Shown: piece after piece, positions 41,120 through 42,822 of the stretch
Numbering within the stretch: the stretch's first letter is position 1
How the letters are laid out: each line of letters starts with the position of its first letter
DNA from: an uncultured Caulobacteraceae bacterium
Lineage (GTDB): Bacteria; Pseudomonadota; Alphaproteobacteria; Caulobacterales; Caulobacteraceae
Length of the DNA: 42,822 nt
Direction: 5' to 3'
NCBI GenBank assembly: GCA_903923135.1
Contig: CAIXWN010000124.1
Span: 1-42,822 of the forward strand
Made by a program: the position numbers and the translations under genes
Notes under the pieces: generated by a model
Seen by the model: the letters and a program-made list of their open reading frames with translations, nothing else
The model's database searches: none
Told to the model about the DNA's origin: nothing

Positions 41120-42474
41120 CCGACGCCCTGGCGATCGCCGCGGACGTCCGCGCCGGCCGGCGCACCGCCGAGGCGGTCACCGCCCGGACCCTCGACGCCA
41201 TCGCCCGGCTCAATCCGCACCTGAACGCCTTCACCCAGGTGCTGGCGGATCAGGCCCTGAGCGACGCCCGCCGCCTGGACGCCGCCCTGGTCGCGGGAGC
41301 CGCGGCGGGGCCATTGGCGGGGGTTCCGTTCGGCGTGAAAAGCCTGTTCGATGTCGCCGGTCTGGTGACCCTGGCGGGGTCGGTCATCCGGCGGGACGCC
41401 GCGCCCGCCACGGCCGACGCCCCCCTGGTCGGCCGGCTCCGGGAGGCCGGGGCGATCCTTGTCGGCCTGCTCAACATGGACGAGTTCGCCTATGGCTTCG
41501 TCACCGAGAACGCCCACTATGGTCCGACGCACAATCCACACGATCTGACCTGTATCGCGGGGGGATCGTCCGGCGGATCGGCCGCGGCCGTGGCGGCGGG
41601 GCTGATCCCGCTCAGCCTCGGCTCGGACACCAATGGCTCGGTCCGGGTTCCCGCAGGGCTGTGCGGCGTCTTCGGCCTCAAGCCGACGTTAGGCCGCCTC
41701 GACCGCCAAGGGGTCTTTCCCTTCGTCGACAGTCTCGACCACGCCGGTCTCTTCGCCCGCAGCGTCACCGATCTGGCGGTCGCCTACGACCTGATGGTCG
41801 ACGACCGGCCAGGGAGCCTGGCCGCGGATCTCGACGCCAAGGCGGCGCGGGTTCTCCGCGTCGGAGTGCTTGGCGGCTGGTTCGTCCTGGGGGCGTTTCC
41901 CGAGGTTCTGGAAAGTCTCGAACGGGCGGCCAAAGCCCTCGACGCGACGCCAGGCGTCGAGCTTGCCGGCGCCGCGGCGGCGCGCTCGGCGGCGTTCTGC
42001 CTTACGGCCTATGAGAGCGCGCGCCTTCACGACCGCGATATCGCCTCCCGACCCGGCGACTACGATCCGGCCGTACGCGACCGTCTGCTGGCCGGGGCGC
42101 GGCTGCCAGACGACGTCGCCCGGGCGGCCAGAGCCTTTCGCCCGGTCTTCCGCGACGCGGTCCGGCGCGTCTTCGAACGCTTCGACGTGCTGCTCGCGCC
42201 GGCGACCCCCTGTCCGGCCCCGGGCATCGGTCAGGCGACAATGCGGCTCGACGGCGAGCCGGTCTCGGTGCGACGCAATCTGGGCGCCTACACCCAGCCG
42301 ATCAGCTTCATCGGCCTGCCGGTGGTGACCGTCCCGATTGGCCGGCCGGGTTTTATGCCGGTCGGCGTCCAGGTCATCGCTCCGGCCTGGCGTGAGGATC
42401 TGGCGTTCGCCGCCGCCCGCCGCCTTGAGGTCCTGGGCGTGGCCGCGGCGCACCGGCCGGCCGTGTTCGCGTGA
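41116..42474 (+). CDS. AtzE-family amidase
   Basis: A 452-residue amidase-signature enzyme with the catalytic K75 (GVPFGVKS), the cis-Ser in GGSSGGS (150-155) and the nucleophile S175 (GSDTNGSVRVPAG). The close partner gene and length point to AtzE-type 1-carboxybiuret hydrolase-like enzymes rather than GatA. The natural substrate is unknown. The TTG start at 41116 lies in TTGA, overlapping the stop of the small gene. Together with the ast operon and asparaginase-like gene it suggests amide or nitrogen scavenging. Confidence 0.88.
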   Translation: MTDALAIAADVRAGRRTAEAVTARTLDAIARLNPHLNAFTQVLADQALSDARRLDAALVAGAAAGPLAGVPFGVKSLFDVAGLVTLAGSVIRRDAAPATADAPLVGRLREAGAILVGLLNMDEFAYGFVTENAHYGPTHNPHDLTCIAGGSSGGSAAAVAAGLIPLSLGSDTNGSVRVPAGLCGVFGLKPTLGRLDRQGVFPFVDSLDHAGLFARSVTDLAVAYDLMVDDRPGSLAADLDAKAARVLRVGVLGGWFVLGAFPEVLESLERAAKALDATPGVELAGAAAARSAAFCLTAYESARLHDRDIASRPGDYDPAVRDRLLAGARLPDDVARAARAFRPVFRDAVRRVFERFDVLLAPATPCPAPGIGQATMRLDGEPVSVRRNLGAYTQPISFIGLPVVTVPIGRPGFMPVGVQVIAPAWREDLAFAAARRLEVLGVAAAHRPAVFA

Positions 42475-42551
42475 GCAACCAGCGCTTGCGGCGCGATTGC
42501 GCGTCCGGCCGCAGCCGATAAGGTGGCGGCTGAAAAACGGGGAGATGCGTC

Positions 42552-42822
42552 ATGTCACGGGCCTTGGTTCTGGGTGGCGGCGGGCCTGTGGGCATCGCCT
42601 GGGAGGCGGGTCTGCTGGCCGGTCTGGCCGAAGGCGGCGTGGACGCCGCCGGGGCCGATTTCATCCTGGGCACGTCGGCGGGCTCTGTGGTCGGGGCCTT
42701 GCTGGCCATGGGGCGCGCGCCGGGCGACCTCGTCGCGCCGATTCTCGCCGAAGCCGACCGGCCGCGCGCAATACCGGCCCAGGCCGCCGAGGACCGGCCC
42801 GGCGCGCCCAATATGATGATCC
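42552..42822 (+). CDS. Patatin-like phospholipase, N-terminal part
   Basis: The first 90 residues of a patatin-fold hydrolase: the oxyanion loop GGGGPVG near residue 8 and the nucleophile elbow GTSAGS near residue 40. The catalytic Asp lies beyond the window. Bacterial patatins hydrolyse lipids. The start ATG at 42552 has GGAG eight bases before it. Confidence 0.88.
   Translation, partial: MSRALVLGGGGPVGIAWEAGLLAGLAEGGVDAAGADFILGTSAGSVVGALLAMGRAPGDLVAPILAEADRPRAIPAQAAEDRPGAPNMMI

Noticed and set aside
41116-42474. Amidase as GatA of the Glu-tRNA amidotransferase
   Set aside because: No GatB gene is nearby, the preceding small protein looks like AtzG rather than GatC, and length and motifs fit AtzE-type amidases.

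Overview
The window is GC-rich, tightly packed chromosomal DNA from what looks like an alphaproteobacterium, most likely Caulobacterales (Phenylobacterium or Caulobacter type). The taxonomic guess rests on EcfG-type (GGAAC-N16/17-CGTT) promoters, GANTC clusters of the kind methylated by CcrM, a FixK/FNR box, and a gene set rich in acyl-CoA dehydrogenases, short-chain dehydrogenases (SDRs) and a Baeyer-Villiger type monooxygenase. I see no rRNA, tRNA, insertion sequence or CRISPR array. About 43 protein genes are supported; the first and last run off the window.

Region 1 (1-10.7 kb) is catabolic and redox. It holds two membrane proteins (minus), an AhpD-like protein, a quinone oxidoreductase and a COG3687 metal-dependent hydrolase (minus). 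A divergent TetR regulator then leads a plus-strand run of SDR, thiolase, acyl-CoA dehydrogenase and an exported PHP-type metallohydrolase, a beta-oxidation-like operon. A zinc-less alcohol dehydrogenase-like protein and a PPOX flavoprotein follow on minus.

Region 2 (10.8-15.3 kb) is a red-light sensing unit: heme oxygenase (bphO) overlapping a bacteriophytochrome (bphP) with a NarL-partner type (HisKA_3) kinase output, then a LuxR-type response regulator. After it comes a small degenerate receiver protein behind an EcfG-like promoter. The following spacer carries a nested palindrome and five GANTC sites in 89 bp.

Region 3 (15.3-22.4 kb) has a hotdog-fold protein, an ACAD10/11-like dehydrogenase, a MoxR ATPase/CoxE-like VWA pair, a small membrane protein, an SDR and an enoyl-CoA hydratase.

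Region 4 (22.5-27.6 kb) is the most interesting part. A perfect EcfG promoter precedes a STAS anti-anti-sigma protein, an MBL-fold hydrolase and a CHASE2-SpoIIE (PP2C) phosphatase. Facing them are an exported OmpA-domain protein and an exported FecR-domain protein, and then an RsbW-like ATPase diverges. Together these have all the parts of a partner-switching pathway whose phosphatase has an extracytoplasmic sensor, possibly read through FecR/OmpA, and whose expression is tied to the general stress sigma factor.

Region 5 (27.6-33.0 kb) has a flavin monooxygenase behind a perfect FNR/FixK box, a GST-like protein, an SDR, a DUF2807 beta-solenoid protein and a GhrA-like hydroxyacid dehydrogenase.

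Region 6 (33.0-42.8 kb) is nitrogen/arginine catabolism. It has an HSL-type hydrolase and an astA-astD-astB-M20 hydrolase operon (arginine succinyltransferase pathway, astC and a classical astE not present here). A divergent Lrp/AsnC regulator with no ATG/GTG/TTG start follows, then an isoaspartyl-peptidase-like protein with Ser where Thr is expected, an AtzG/AtzE-like amidase pair, and the start of a patatin-like protein.
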